Shown here: piece after piece, positions 34,775 through 44,408 of the stretch
Layout of the letters: each line of letters opens with the position of its first letter
How positions within the stretch are numbered: position 1 is the stretch's first letter
Position numbers and translations under genes: made by a program
Origin: Megamonas hypermegale
GTDB lineage: Bacteria; Bacillota; Negativicutes; Selenomonadales; Selenomonadaceae
NCBI RefSeq assembly: GCF_900187035.1
Contig: NZ_LT906446.1
Coordinates: 372,001-436,000 of the forward strand
Direction: 5' to 3'
Length of the DNA stretch: 64,000 bases
Notes under the pieces: model-generated
Databases searched by the model: none
Seen by the model: the letters and a program-made list of their open reading frames with translations, nothing else
What the model was told of the DNA's origin: nothing

Positions 34775-36034
34775 TTAATTTTTTTCTTGGGGTTTTTCTG
34801 TCAATGCTAATTTTTTATCGTTTGGCAAACTAATTTTTGCTTGTTTATCATCTAAAATAAATTTACTTAATTGAGTTTTATCTTCTAAGCTTAAATTATC
34901 TTTGATTAAATTTGTTATTATATTTTGCGTTAAATTGCCTGTTTGTTCTAATATTTTATCTTTGCTATTAATGAAACCACTTATAATTTGCTGTTGTCTA
35001 ATCTCTAAAGACTTTAACTGCATATCATGATGTTTCATTTGAGCATTCATATCATTTTGGATTTGTTGGAAATATAATTTATGTGCTGGTGTTCCTTCAG
35101 GATATTTTTCTAATATAGATAATAAATTTGGCAATTTTTCTGTATTATATTTATCATTATCAGCTACTATCCTATCATTTAATTCTTTATACATATTTTC
35201 AATATCTTTTACGATAGGCAATGAAGCTCTTTCGATTATTTCAATTCTATTGTTAGTAATCTGCGTCAATTGTTCTTGCATTGCTATGATTGTCTGTGCC
35301 ATTACAGTGAAGCCTTTTGCCTTCGCTTCTTCTACTAAAATTTTAGCTTCTGCTTCATCTCTTAATAATTCCATTTGAGCCTGTTTTATCAGTTCTACGC
35401 GTTCCGTTTCCATTTCTGATAAGCGGATTTTGGTTTCTGCTTCAATTTGTGCTATTTTCACTTTATCTGGTTCATAATTATAATTAGTAGTAGTACGACT
35501 GCCACTACTAGAACCACCAAACCAGCTCTTTATTGTAGACCATATACCCATAAAATCATTCTCCTTGCGCTTAGTAAAAACTTTTTCTACTTGATGACTG
35601 CGAAATCTTCCCAAAGTACATACATTAGCAAAATGCTCGCAGTTATTAAAAATCAGATTATAGCCCTTATCGCCTAAACAAGCTCTAGCATAAATTACTA
35701 TTTGTTCAGGTGAGTATAAATCAGCAAATTCCTCATCAGTATATTCTTTTACTTCTAATATACCACCTTTTAGAAAGTAAGCTAAATCAGTCTGTATAAC
35801 TTCTGGTTTTGACCAGTCCAATATACTGTCATCATCTTTCCCTGTAAAGTGAATTACTTCTTCATCAGATACATAAATTCCATGATGAGCGTATAAGCCA
35901 TTCATTCTTTGTACACGGATATGGTCGCCTTTTTGGGGCATTTTTTGTACCCATATTTCTTCTTCTTCTTCTGGTATGCAAGGCACTTCATAATTAGGAA
36001 AGACATTTGTACTCATTAAATCGAATTTGTTCAT
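34775..36034 (-). CDS. LRAT/NlpC-P60-fold domain protein with long coiled-coil tail
   Basis: A 419-residue cytosolic-looking protein. Residues ~33-150 form an LRAT-type domain with an apparently intact active site: His51 in AHHGIYVSD, His62 in VIHFTG, Cys132 in FNNCEHFANVC, matching the H-H-C arrangement of lecithin:retinol acyltransferase/HRASLS enzymes (acyl transfer or hydrolysis on lipids, or peptide/amide hydrolysis). A Trp-rich amphipathic segment (MGIWSTIKSWFGG, ~162-174) follows, then a glutamate/lysine-rich coiled coil (~190-380). No signal peptide. The ATG overlaps the stop of the upstream coiled-coil gene (TAATG), so the pair is coupled. Function unknown. Confidence 0.8.
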   Translation of the reverse strand: MNKFDLMSTNVFPNYEVPCIPEEEEEIWVQKMPQKGDHIRVQRMNGLYAHHGIYVSDEEVIHFTGKDDDSILDWSKPEVIQTDLAYFLKGGILEVKEYTDEEFADLYSPEQIVIYARACLGDKGYNLIFNNCEHFANVCTLGRFRSHQVEKVFTKRKENDFMGIWSTIKSWFGGSSSGSRTTTNYNYEPDKVKIAQIEAETKIRLSEMETERVELIKQAQMELLRDEAEAKILVEEAKAKGFTVMAQTIIAMQEQLTQITNNRIEIIERASLPIVKDIENMYKELNDRIVADNDKYNTEKLPNLLSILEKYPEGTPAHKLYFQQIQNDMNAQMKHHDMQLKSLEIRQQQIISGFINSKDKILEQTGNLTQNIITNLIKDNLSLEDKTQLSKFILDDKQAKISLPNDKKLALTEKPQEKN

Positions 36035-38106
36035 TATTTTTTCATTAAACCTTTACGCATTTTGAAAATCAATGAATTATACGCTTTTTCTCGATTAGCT
36101 TGTTCTTGGCTATACGCTTTGATATCTGCTAAATACATATAGTAATTTTTCTGCTTTAATTTAGCAAATTCATTCAATACTTCTTGTGAAATCTGCTCTA
36201 AATTATTATCCGCTACAAATTGTATGATTTCATTGATTTGAATGTCGATTAAATTATCAATCCAACGCAAGATAAAAATTTTATCTGCTTCTTTTTTACA
36301 ATTAAAGATGATATTCTGCAATGCTTTTTGTAAATTCATGGTGCGAGCATAGAGCTCTTTTTCCACTTCAAATTTTTCTTGCAAGTCACCACAATTTTGG
36401 AATACGTATTGTTGATAGATATTTTTGCGTTCTTCAAGATAAAAATTATCAACAGCGATTTTATAATCATTTAAAACGTAAATTGCCTGCATGATAATAG
36501 GTGTTTCTTGTTCTTCTTTTGCTTCGATATCGCCTTTTAATCCTCTTGCTATCATTGGCTGAAGTTTTTCTTCAATGGTGAAACGCAATTTCTGCCAATC
36601 TTCATACCATTTTTGCCAAATTTCTGCTTCGATATCATCTTCTTCACAGATGTGTTTTAATTCTTCATATTGTTTAGTCTTAAATACCTTGTAGTCTTCA
36701 TTCCATTTAGACCATACTTCAACTGCTTTGACGATAAAATCGCGATTATGTTCAAAGAAATCTATTTTTTGCAATGCTTTATTCACTATTTTAGCCGTAT
36801 TTTCAGCTATTAATGCAAAACTTGCACGTCCTTTTTTCTCCAACTGTGCTAATTTATAAATAACATTACTGCCATCATCGATTTCATTGATAGTGTATTC
36901 AATATCATCAGCTTCTTGTCTTATTTCTAATAAATTCGCTTGTACTTTATCCATGCCCAAAGCTAATTTATCTTTAAAATAATATTGGCGATTTTTCAAT
37001 AATTCGTTTTCTGCCTCTGTTAAATTGCTATCATCTTTATACGTTGTTGATAATTGCAAACTGATTTGATTGCAGTCTTGAATGACATTTTCTTTTTGCT
37101 GTTCAAAATCAGCTAAGTATTCCATTAGTTCATCTATCCATTGTTGTACAGCTTCATAATATTTGATAATGGATTTATCAATAGACGCGATATCGTATTT
37201 ATTTAATAATGTCTTATAATCAAAATTAGCAGTTATAGTCTTCACTTCTTCGCACTGTGCTAACTGCGTTTCTACTTCGATCAATGCTTGCAATAATCTA
37301 GGCTTTTCAAAATAAATTTTCTTATATAAATCAGTGATTTCAGCATCATCAAATATAGGTAAAAATTCATTTTCTCTAAATAAATCCAAAGTAAATTGCA
37401 ATCTTTCTTTTTCTGTATACAATGGATTATCTTCCGATACATTTTTTTCATATTCACTATCTTGTATTAAATAATAACTACAAGATATTAACCAACCTTT
37501 ACACGTGCATGGATTACAATCATCTAAGTCAACGCTATTATTTGATGAATTATTTACATTACAACACCAATAATCTTTTCCTCTTATTCGCCAATTATTA
37601 CCTTGTTGAAAGGGAAAAGTCTTATCGTATATCATATGTTTAAATACTTCTAAGGTTGGTATTTGCCAATTATCTATACCATCTACATTATAATTATTTA
37701 CTAAAGATTTTGCTTCATTTAAAGTATACGTAGTATTATTTTCTTTTCTATAAGGAAAATAATCTAAATTAGCCCATAGTATACCTGTTGTTTTATCCAT
37801 TAATATATGTTGTTTATTTTTAAAGAAATACCAACGTTGATTTTTTATCGCCTCGAGAATTTTATCTATTGCTGTTGAAGATAATTTATCTATTTCGCTA
37901 TTGATAGTCTTTAATTTTTCTTGCACTGATTGCAATTGTTGTTTTAAATTATTTTGATTGCCCATCAATTGAGCTTGCACTTTATTTAATTCTTGTATTT
38001 TTTGAGCATTATGTTTATTTTCGATGCCTTCATATTGTTCGCCTATTTCTTGAATTTTATCTAATAGTTCTTGCTGTCTTGATTTTAAATTTTCTAATTC
38101 ACTCAT
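36034..38106 (-). CDS. Large coiled-coil protein with an Lcl/DUF1566-like domain
   Basis: A 690-residue protein without signal peptide. Residues 1-80 are a coiled coil; ~100-215 read like an Lcl/DUF1566 domain (MDKTTGILWANLDYFPY, TLNEAKSLVNNYN, GIDNWQIPTLEVFKHMI, with cysteines in DYWCCNV and CNPCTCKGW); the remaining ~470 residues are mostly helical and charged. Lcl domains are usually on surface proteins, so a cytosolic copy embedded in coils is odd. AAGGAG precedes ATG 38106; candidate -10 TATAAT near 38148-38153. First gene of a two-gene unit with the LRAT protein. Confidence 0.78.
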   Translation of the reverse strand: MSELENLKSRQQELLDKIQEIGEQYEGIENKHNAQKIQELNKVQAQLMGNQNNLKQQLQSVQEKLKTINSEIDKLSSTAIDKILEAIKNQRWYFFKNKQHILMDKTTGILWANLDYFPYRKENNTTYTLNEAKSLVNNYNVDGIDNWQIPTLEVFKHMIYDKTFPFQQGNNWRIRGKDYWCCNVNNSSNNSVDLDDCNPCTCKGWLISCSYYLIQDSEYEKNVSEDNPLYTEKERLQFTLDLFRENEFLPIFDDAEITDLYKKIYFEKPRLLQALIEVETQLAQCEEVKTITANFDYKTLLNKYDIASIDKSIIKYYEAVQQWIDELMEYLADFEQQKENVIQDCNQISLQLSTTYKDDSNLTEAENELLKNRQYYFKDKLALGMDKVQANLLEIRQEADDIEYTINEIDDGSNVIYKLAQLEKKGRASFALIAENTAKIVNKALQKIDFFEHNRDFIVKAVEVWSKWNEDYKVFKTKQYEELKHICEEDDIEAEIWQKWYEDWQKLRFTIEEKLQPMIARGLKGDIEAKEEQETPIIMQAIYVLNDYKIAVDNFYLEERKNIYQQYVFQNCGDLQEKFEVEKELYARTMNLQKALQNIIFNCKKEADKIFILRWIDNLIDIQINEIIQFVADNNLEQISQEVLNEFAKLKQKNYYMYLADIKAYSQEQANREKAYNSLIFKMRKGLMKK

Positions 38107-38301
38107 TTTATTGCTCCTTTTATGTATTATTACTTAATGTTTTTATATAATATTATATCCCCCTAGATATATTTAGTATACATATTTTTATATATTTTTA
38201 CATAAAACTACAAAATCCCTTTTATTTTATTTTTTTTCTTATCATGATATAATGTGAACTGCACATTTTTGTTAAATTTGGTATACTAAGAGGAGATTTA
38301 A

Positions 38302-38796
38302 ATGCTTGCTTTAGGAATTGACCCAGGAACTGCTATTTGTGGTTATGGCTTAGTGGATATGCAAGGCAGTCATTTAAAAGCCGTGGAATATGGGGCAATA
38401 CTCACCAGCCCTAAAATGCAACCACAAGATAGATTGTTAAAAATTCATACAGAACTTACAGATATTATTAAAAAATATAAACCCGATGTCATGGGTGTAG
38501 AACAGCTTTTTTTTAATCGCAATGTGACGACAGCTATACCAGTTGGACAGGCGCGTGGCATTGTTCTTTTGACAGCAGCTCAAAATAATATTGAACTTGT
38601 AGAGCGTACACCGTTGCAGATAAAGCAATCTGTAGTGGGGTATGGCAGAGCTTCAAAGGAGCAAATAATTTATATGGTGACGAAAATACTGCATTTGCCA
38701 GAGCCACCGAAACCCGATGATGTTGCTGATGCTTTGGCTGTTGCTATCTGTACAACTCATTGTATGAATAGCCTAACATGGCGCAATAGATTGTAA
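38302..38796 (+). CDS. ruvC: Holliday junction endonuclease RuvC
   Basis: A 164-residue resolvase with the acidic catalytic residues in LGIDPGTA, MGVEQLFF and KPDDVADALAVA. Cleaves Holliday junctions with RuvAB. AGAGGAG precedes ATG. TATACT at 38280 is a plausible -10. Confidence 0.95.
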   Translation: MLALGIDPGTAICGYGLVDMQGSHLKAVEYGAILTSPKMQPQDRLLKIHTELTDIIKKYKPDVMGVEQLFFNRNVTTAIPVGQARGIVLLTAAQNNIELVERTPLQIKQSVVGYGRASKEQIIYMVTKILHLPEPPKPDDVADALAVAICTTHCMNSLTWRNRL

Positions 38797-38835
38797 AATA
38801 TGTTTTTATCAGCGTAATAAATAAGGAAGAATATA

Positions 38836-39447
38836 ATGATAGGATATTTACATGGTAAAATTACTTTTTTAGCCATTGATTTTTGTTTTATTGATGTAAA
38901 CGGCGTAGGTTATCGCGTTTTCATCACTTCGCAAGCTCGCAGTAAATTGAGTTTAAATCAAGAAGTAACATTATATACGTATTTGAGCGTGCGCGAAGAT
39001 GCCATGTTATTATATGGATTTTTAAATCAAATGGAATACAATGTTTTTTGTAAATTGATTTCTGTATCAAAAATAGGGCCAAAAGCTGGCATGGGGCTTT
39101 TATCCGCACTTCCAGCAGAAAAATTAGTTTGGGCAATTCAAAATAAACAAGCTTCATTACTTACAAATGCGCCAGGCATTGGCAAGAAAACAGCTGAGAG
39201 AATTGTCCTTGAATTAAAAGATAAGTTGACAGATTTAAATATATCTGCTGAAATATTTAATGAACCTATTTTGATTGATGAACCGATAGAAAATACTGCT
39301 ACAGATAAATTTGCAGAAGCTGGCGAAGCTTTATCTGCTTTGGGTTATACGAAAGCAGAAATCAATGCAGTATTGAAAAAATGTACGGGAATTTCATCAA
39401 CGGAAGAAATCATAAAATTTGCGTTAAAAGAATTATCTTTAAAATAA
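38836..39447 (+). CDS. ruvA: Holliday junction helicase subunit RuvA
   Basis: A 203-residue RuvA: N-terminal OB fold (MIGYLHGKI), helix-hairpin-helix region with GIGKKTAERIVLELKDKL, and a C-terminal domain III (AEAGEALSALGYTKAEINAV). The usual downstream ruvB is absent; a TrkA-type gene follows 17 bases later. Confidence 0.95.
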   Translation: MIGYLHGKITFLAIDFCFIDVNGVGYRVFITSQARSKLSLNQEVTLYTYLSVREDAMLLYGFLNQMEYNVFCKLISVSKIGPKAGMGLLSALPAEKLVWAIQNKQASLLTNAPGIGKKTAERIVLELKDKLTDLNISAEIFNEPILIDEPIENTATDKFAEAGEALSALGYTKAEINAVLKKCTGISSTEEIIKFALKELSLK

Positions 39448-39463
39448 AAGGAAGTGTTGTATA

Positions 39464-40138
39464 GTGAATTGGTCTCCGCAAAATGAACGTCAATTTGCTG
39501 TTATTGGTTTGGGTAGATTTGGCAGAAACATCGCTAAAGCACTTTATGATATGGGCTATGATGTATTAGCCATTGATAAAGATATGGAACGAGTGCAAGA
39601 ATTTAGCAATGAAGTAACACACGTTGTACAAGCCGATAGTACAGATGAAGATGCATTGCGTTCTTTAGGTATTTTGAATTTTGATGTAGTCATTGTAGCT
39701 ATCGGTAAAGATACAGAAGCAAATATCATGACTACATTACAGCTTAAAGAAATCGGCGTGCCATACATTGTTGCTATTGCGCGCACTGTTTTGCAGATAA
39801 AAGTTTTGGAAAAAATCGGAGCAGACCGCGTCGTTGCACCAGAACGAGATATGGCAAGACGCGTTGCCTATAACTTGGCTTCTACTAATATCATGGATTA
39901 CATTGAATTATCGCCTAAATTTAGTATTGTAGAAATTGCTATTCCAAAATTATTGCGCAATAAAACTTTGCGTGAATCAAATATCCGTGCTAAATACGGC
40001 TTAAACGTTGTAGCTATTAAGCGCCATGATAATTTGATAATTTCCCCACTTCCTACAGAAGTTTTGCTCGAAAATGATATTGCCATTGTAGTTGGTAGCA
40101 ATGAAAGCATCAATGGACTGGAGGAATTAGAAAAATAA
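39464..40138 (+). CDS. TrkA/KtrA-type potassium channel regulatory subunit (RCK)
   Basis: A 224-residue cytosolic protein with RCK_N (FAVIGLGRFGRNIAKALYDM, DADEDALRSLGI-like segment, LQLKEIGVPYIVA) and RCK_C domains. Binds NAD(H)/ATP or c-di-AMP and gates a Ktr/Trk potassium channel. GTG start at 39464 with AAGGAAG. The membrane partner (KtrB/TrkH) is not next to it. Stop overlaps the next ATG (TAATG). Confidence 0.9.
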   Translation: MNWSPQNERQFAVIGLGRFGRNIAKALYDMGYDVLAIDKDMERVQEFSNEVTHVVQADSTDEDALRSLGILNFDVVIVAIGKDTEANIMTTLQLKEIGVPYIVAIARTVLQIKVLEKIGADRVVAPERDMARRVAYNLASTNIMDYIELSPKFSIVEIAIPKLLRNKTLRESNIRAKYGLNVVAIKRHDNLIISPLPTEVLLENDIAIVVGSNESINGLEELEK

Positions 40139-40929
40139 TGGAGCAAATAAATAGCTTATCAAATGCTAAAGTGAAATTAGCTGTTAGCTTACAGCAGAAA
40201 AAATACAGAGATAAGTATAATTTGTTCTTATTAGAAGGGCTTCGCAATGTAGAAATGGCGGTTTTTTCTGATGTGAAGATTGATATGTGTTTTTATACGC
40301 CTGAGATTTTGCAAAATCCACGTGCAGAAAAACTCATCGAAAAAATCAATTGCCCTGTATATGAAATATCAGAACATATTTATACAAAGATAAGCGATAC
40401 GAAATCACCGCAAGGCATAATGTTAGTCGTGCAAAAAAATAATTGTGCTTTAAGTGATTTAAATATAAATGAAGAAAGTTTTGTCGTTATTTTAGATAGA
40501 TTGCAAGACCCAGGAAATATCGGAACCTTAATCCGCACTTCTGATGCCATGGGTGCTACTGCTATCATTTGCTTAAATGGTACCGTCGATATCTTTGCTC
40601 CAAAAGTAGTGCGTTCAGCCATGGGTTCAATGTTTAATGTGCCTTTTGTAGTGAAAGTAAATAAAGAGGATTTATTATCTTTTTGCCAAGAGAATGATTT
40701 AAAATTATACGCTACAGCACTTGATAAACAAGCCAAAGCCGTTTGGAATGTTGATTACAAATGCAAATGTGGTATAATTTTAGGCAATGAAGCAAATGGT
40801 ATTTCAGATAATTTACTAAGTGCTACATCTAAAATATACATTCCAATGATGGGCAATGCTGAGTCATTAAATGTAGCTGTTGCCGGTTCAATGGTTATGT
40901 ACGAAAGACAAAGACAAATTAATTTTTGA
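40138..40929 (+). CDS. TrmH/SpoU family RNA 2'-O-methyltransferase
   Basis: A 263-residue SPOUT methylase. N-terminal substrate-binding part (LSNAKVKLAVSLQQKKYRDK), then motif 1 DRLQDPGNIGTLIRTSDAMG, motif 2 ILGNEANGIS and motif 3 IPMMGNAESLNVAVAGSM. Probably methylates 23S rRNA or tRNA; target not predictable. Starts within the stop of the TrkA gene. Confidence 0.93.
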   Translation: MEQINSLSNAKVKLAVSLQQKKYRDKYNLFLLEGLRNVEMAVFSDVKIDMCFYTPEILQNPRAEKLIEKINCPVYEISEHIYTKISDTKSPQGIMLVVQKNNCALSDLNINEESFVVILDRLQDPGNIGTLIRTSDAMGATAIICLNGTVDIFAPKVVRSAMGSMFNVPFVVKVNKEDLLSFCQENDLKLYATALDKQAKAVWNVDYKCKCGIILGNEANGISDNLLSATSKIYIPMMGNAESLNVAVAGSMVMYERQRQINF

Positions 40930-41013
40930 TTAAATAATAGCCTAGTGATAGTATTAATGCGTAACATATGTTAAAATAAATATGGATATCAAATAATATT
41001 TGTATCTGTAGAA

Positions 41014-41043
41014 TTGACACAATTCGATTTTAAATGCTATAAT
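41014..41043 (+). promoter_or_regulatory. Promoter of rnpB
   Basis: TTGACA (41014-41019) and TATAAT (41038-41043), spacer 18, about 15 bases ahead of the RNA. Confidence 0.85.
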
Positions 41044-41055
41044 TTAATGGCTAAA

Positions 41056-41414
41056 AGTCATGAGTATGAAAGATAATCGCGGATACTTTGCGTATCTGAG
41101 GAAAGTCCGGGCTCCACAGGGCAATGTGCTGGATAACGTCCAGCGAGGGTGACCTCAGGGAAAGTGCTATAGAAACTTAAACCGCCTACGAAAGTGGGTA
41201 AGGGTGGAAAGGTGCGGTAAGAGCGCACCAGCGTGCAGGTGACTGTACGGCTAGGTAAACCCCACATGGAGCAAGACCGAATAGGGAAGGGATGAAGTGG
41301 CCCGCAGATCCTTCCGGGTTGTGTCGCTCGAGCTTATAGGTAACTATAATGCCAAGATAAATGATTATCACCACGCAAGTGGAACAAAACTCGGCTTATT
41401 GATTACTCATAACT
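41056..41414 (+). ncRNA. rnpB: RNase P RNA, type A
   Basis: The conserved cores are present: GAGGAAAGTCCGGGCTCCAC near the 5' end, GATAACGTCCAG, GAAAGTGG, and the 3' core CACGCAAGTGGAACAAAACT-like region. Ends pair by AGTCATGAGTA (41056-41066) with TACTCATAACT (41404-41414). The architecture is the ancestral type A. Exact ends are my estimate from that pairing. Confidence 0.95.
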
Positions 41415-41426
41415 TTTGTAAAAAAT

Positions 41427-41450
41427 ACTGCCGTTAAGGCAGTTTTTTTG
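41427..41450 (+). terminator. Terminator of rnpB
   Basis: ACTGCC / GGCAGT with GTTAA loop and T7. A further small palindrome ATGAAC-GTAA-GTTCAT (41468-41483) lies before yqeK and has no clear role. Confidence 0.85.
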
Positions 41451-41509
41451 TTGAATAAAAAAATAAAATGAACGTAAGTTCATAAGCAACCAAAAAGAAG
41501 GAGTTTACT

Positions 41510-42082
41510 GTGGATATTAATGAAATGCAGTCCTTGTTGCAGACTAAATTAAAACCGCAACGTTATGCTCATTGTATTGGAGTAATGGAAACAGCAATTG
41601 AGCTGGCAAAAAGATTTAATGTAGATGAAGAAAAAGCAGCTATTGCTGGACTTTTACACGATTGTGCTCGTGAATTTGAAACGAGTCATCTTATCGAAGA
41701 GTCTGAAAAACGCCATTTATTCATTACAGATATTGACAGACAATTACCGATTTTAATGCATGCTCCACTCGGTACAGCTATTGCAAAAGAAGAATATGGC
41801 ATAAATGATACAGCTATATTAAAGGCAATTGCTTCACATACAGTTGGAGGAGCATATATGTCTGATTTAGATAAAATTATTTATTTAGCAGATATGATTG
41901 AACCGCATCGCAAATATGATGGAGTGGAAAAACTTCGTCAATTAGCAGCAACAACAGACCTTGATACAGTTATGATAAGTGCTTTTGACCAATCCATAAC
42001 TTTCATTATGCGCAAAGGCCATACAATACACCCGTATACAGTTGCCGCTCGTAATGAAATTCTTTTAACTAAAGAATTATAA
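41510..42082 (+). CDS. yqeK: YqeK family HD-domain Ap4A hydrolase
   Basis: A 190-residue HD phosphohydrolase: YAHCIGVMETAIELAKRFNV, AGLLHDCAREF, HAPLGTAIAKEEYG, IYLADMIEPHRKYDG. The family cleaves diadenosine tetraphosphate symmetrically. GTG start at 41510 with AAGGAG (41498-41503). Heads yqeK-LCP-rsfS-cvfB. Confidence 0.92.
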   Translation: MDINEMQSLLQTKLKPQRYAHCIGVMETAIELAKRFNVDEEKAAIAGLLHDCAREFETSHLIEESEKRHLFITDIDRQLPILMHAPLGTAIAKEEYGINDTAILKAIASHTVGGAYMSDLDKIIYLADMIEPHRKYDGVEKLRQLAATTDLDTVMISAFDQSITFIMRKGHTIHPYTVAARNEILLTKEL

Positions 42083-42087
42083 TTGTA

Positions 42088-43125
42088 ATGGCAGAAAAAA
42101 AGAAGCCTACGCCTAATACGAATAGAACAGTTAGAAGAGTTAGGCGAAAAAAGAAGCCACTTATCAAACGTATAAGATTTGACAGACTGATTTTGCTATT
42201 GATATTGTTATCTGGCATTATTTACGGTGCATATGTTGCAGTATCAGAAGTATATAATTTTGCAAGTTTAAAGTATGCACAGTACAGAGAAACACATCCC
42301 AGTAAACCGATAAAACCACCGATTGCTCCACAAATTGTTGATAAAAAATTTGAAAACTACACTAATATTCTTTTAATCGGTATAGATGACCAGCCTGTCG
42401 AAGGAATTGGCGAATCTGGTCGTTATGCAGATGCGCTTATGCTCGTTAGTATGGATAACGAAACGGGTCAAGTTCGTTTTTTATCTTTGCCACGTAATAT
42501 TAAAACGACAATTCCAGGCAGAAAAGACGAAGATTATTTGAGTTTTACGTATTATTATGGTGGTTCACCACTTACCGTAAATACAGTATCACAATTATTG
42601 AATATCCCTATTACAGAATATATTGCACTTGATAGAAAAGCTTTGAGTAAATTCATTGATACAATTGGCGGTGTAAATATATATGTAGAAAGAGATATGG
42701 ATTATGAAGACCCAGAAAGTGGCACCTCTATTCATTTAAAAAGAGGATATCAACATTTAACAGGTGATATGTCACAGCAATATTTGCGTTTCCGCAATGA
42801 TGATTTAGGTGATATTGGTAGAGTACATCGTCAACAGAAATTTGCTGAAGCTTTATTTGAAAAAATGATATCAATAGAAACATTGCCAGCATTGCCTACG
42901 ATAATTACTATTTTCAATGACAATCTGGATACAAATATAAATATAACAGATGTTTCTAATGTAATAGATATAATAAATACCTTATATACAAATGAAATAG
43001 ATATACAAATATTGCCAGGCAATTTAGGTAGTGCAGGTGAGTGGATACCAGATAAGGCAAGAGTTCAACAGATGATAGATGAGATGTTTCCGCCAGTATC
43101 GGAAGAGGAGACATCTTCTGAATGA
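42088..43125 (+). CDS. LytR-CpsA-Psr (LCP) family protein
   Basis: A 345-residue protein with a basic cytosolic tail, a membrane helix (~residues 34-55), and an extracytoplasmic LCP domain (NILLIGIDDQ, RYADALMLVSMD, FLSLPRNIK, IDTIGGVNIYVERDM, YLRFRNDDLGDIGRVHRQQ). LCP enzymes attach undecaprenyl-linked polymers to peptidoglycan; the conserved arginines and aspartates are present. Five bases after yqeK. Confidence 0.92.
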   Translation: MAEKKKPTPNTNRTVRRVRRKKKPLIKRIRFDRLILLLILLSGIIYGAYVAVSEVYNFASLKYAQYRETHPSKPIKPPIAPQIVDKKFENYTNILLIGIDDQPVEGIGESGRYADALMLVSMDNETGQVRFLSLPRNIKTTIPGRKDEDYLSFTYYYGGSPLTVNTVSQLLNIPITEYIALDRKALSKFIDTIGGVNIYVERDMDYEDPESGTSIHLKRGYQHLTGDMSQQYLRFRNDDLGDIGRVHRQQKFAEALFEKMISIETLPALPTIITIFNDNLDTNINITDVSNVIDIINTLYTNEIDIQILPGNLGSAGEWIPDKARVQQMIDEMFPPVSEEETSSE

Positions 43126-43162
43126 TTTATAGATTAATTTTTATGAAAAGGCAAGTGATTAA

Positions 43163-43513
43163 ATGACATTAACAGCAGAAGAAAAAAGTAAATTAATAGC
43201 TAAAGCTGCAAGTGATAAAAAAGCTTTAGATATTGTGATTATGAATATGCATGATTTAACGACTACTACAGATTATTTTGTTGTGTGCAGTGCTACAAGC
43301 TCTACACAAATTCGTGCTATTGCTGATAATATTGAAGAAGAAATGAGTAATGCAGGCGAAGAATTCTTACACAAAGAAGGTTATAGAAACGCTGAATGGA
43401 TATTGCTTGATTTTGGCAATTGTATTGTACATGTTTTCACAGAAGAAGCTCGCCGTTTCTATGGATTGGAAAGTCTTTGGGGAGAAGCTCCGATTGAGCA
43501 TTATGAAGATTAA
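43163..43513 (+). CDS. rsfS: Ribosome silencing factor RsfS
   Basis: A 116-residue RsfS/YbeB: ADLTTTTDYFVVCSA-like core (DLTTTTDYFVVCSATSSTQI) and GNCIVHVFTEEARRFYGLE. Binds L14 and blocks subunit joining in starvation. Classic neighbour of yqeK. Confidence 0.94.
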   Translation: MTLTAEEKSKLIAKAASDKKALDIVIMNMHDLTTTTDYFVVCSATSSTQIRAIADNIEEEMSNAGEEFLHKEGYRNAEWILLDFGNCIVHVFTEEARRFYGLESLWGEAPIEHYED

Positions 43514-43531
43514 TGTGAGGTTAATTTATAA

Positions 43532-44398
43532 TTGATTAAAGAAGAAACATTAAAATATCAGCCAAGTACGGTAGTGACAATGAAAGTTGCACGTATTAAT
43601 GATATGGGTGCTTTTTTGGACGCACAGACGGGAAATACAAGTGATGATATTTTACTACACAAGATGCAACAGACTGTGCCAGTAAAAGTCGGTGAAAAAG
43701 TACGAGTATTTCTTTATAAAGACCCGCATGGCAGACTCACTGCTAGTATGCGAGTGCCTAAAATGCGCGAAGGACAGATTGCTCGCTTAAAAGTAATTAA
43801 TACAAGTAAAGATGGTGCATTCTTAGATGTAGGAGCTGAACGCGGTATTTTCATGCCGTATGCAGGAATGCGCGGTAAGCTTCAAGTCGGTGAAATTGTT
43901 TGGGCAAAATTATATACAGATAAATCGGGTAGATTGGCTATGACGATGAAAGTTGAAGATGAAATGCGTAGAGCCTCTCGCCCAGCCGAAGATGTAAAAA
44001 TAGGCGATATGGTTACAGGTTCTGTATATAATTTGACGGAACAAGGTGCATTTATTTTTACAGAAAAACGATATATTGCTTTTTTATCTAAAAAAGAGAT
44101 GACAGATAAACCGCGTGTCGGACAGACTTTATCAACGCGTGTCACCTTTATACGTGAAGATGGGCGAATTAATGTTTCCATGCGTCCAGCAAAAGAAAAA
44201 GCCATTGATATAGATGCAAATATGGTACTTGAAGTATTAGAAAATCGTGGTGGAAAAATGCCGTATTGCGATGATACTTCTTCAGAAGTTATTCGAGAAA
44301 GATTTGGCATCAGCAAAGCGGCTTTTAAAAGAGCGTTAGGTCATCTTATGAAAGAGGGCAAAGTAAAGCAACAAGATGGCTGGACTTATTTAAAATAA
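43532..44398 (+). CDS. cvfB: S1-like RNA-binding protein, CvfB family
   Basis: A 288-residue protein of three S1-type folds (MKVARINDMGAFLDAQTGNT; RLKVINTSKDGAFLDVGAER; GSVYNLTEQGAFIFTEKRYI) and a C-terminal winged helix (VIRERFGISKAAFKRALGHL). CvfB-type proteins bind RNA and affect virulence or stress genes. TTG start at 43532 with GTGAGGT upstream. Confidence 0.9.
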   Translation: MIKEETLKYQPSTVVTMKVARINDMGAFLDAQTGNTSDDILLHKMQQTVPVKVGEKVRVFLYKDPHGRLTASMRVPKMREGQIARLKVINTSKDGAFLDVGAERGIFMPYAGMRGKLQVGEIVWAKLYTDKSGRLAMTMKVEDEMRRASRPAEDVKIGDMVTGSVYNLTEQGAFIFTEKRYIAFLSKKEMTDKPRVGQTLSTRVTFIREDGRINVSMRPAKEKAIDIDANMVLEVLENRGGKMPYCDDTSSEVIRERFGISKAAFKRALGHLMKEGKVKQQDGWTYLK

Positions 44399-44408
44399 AA
44401 TTCAGCTT

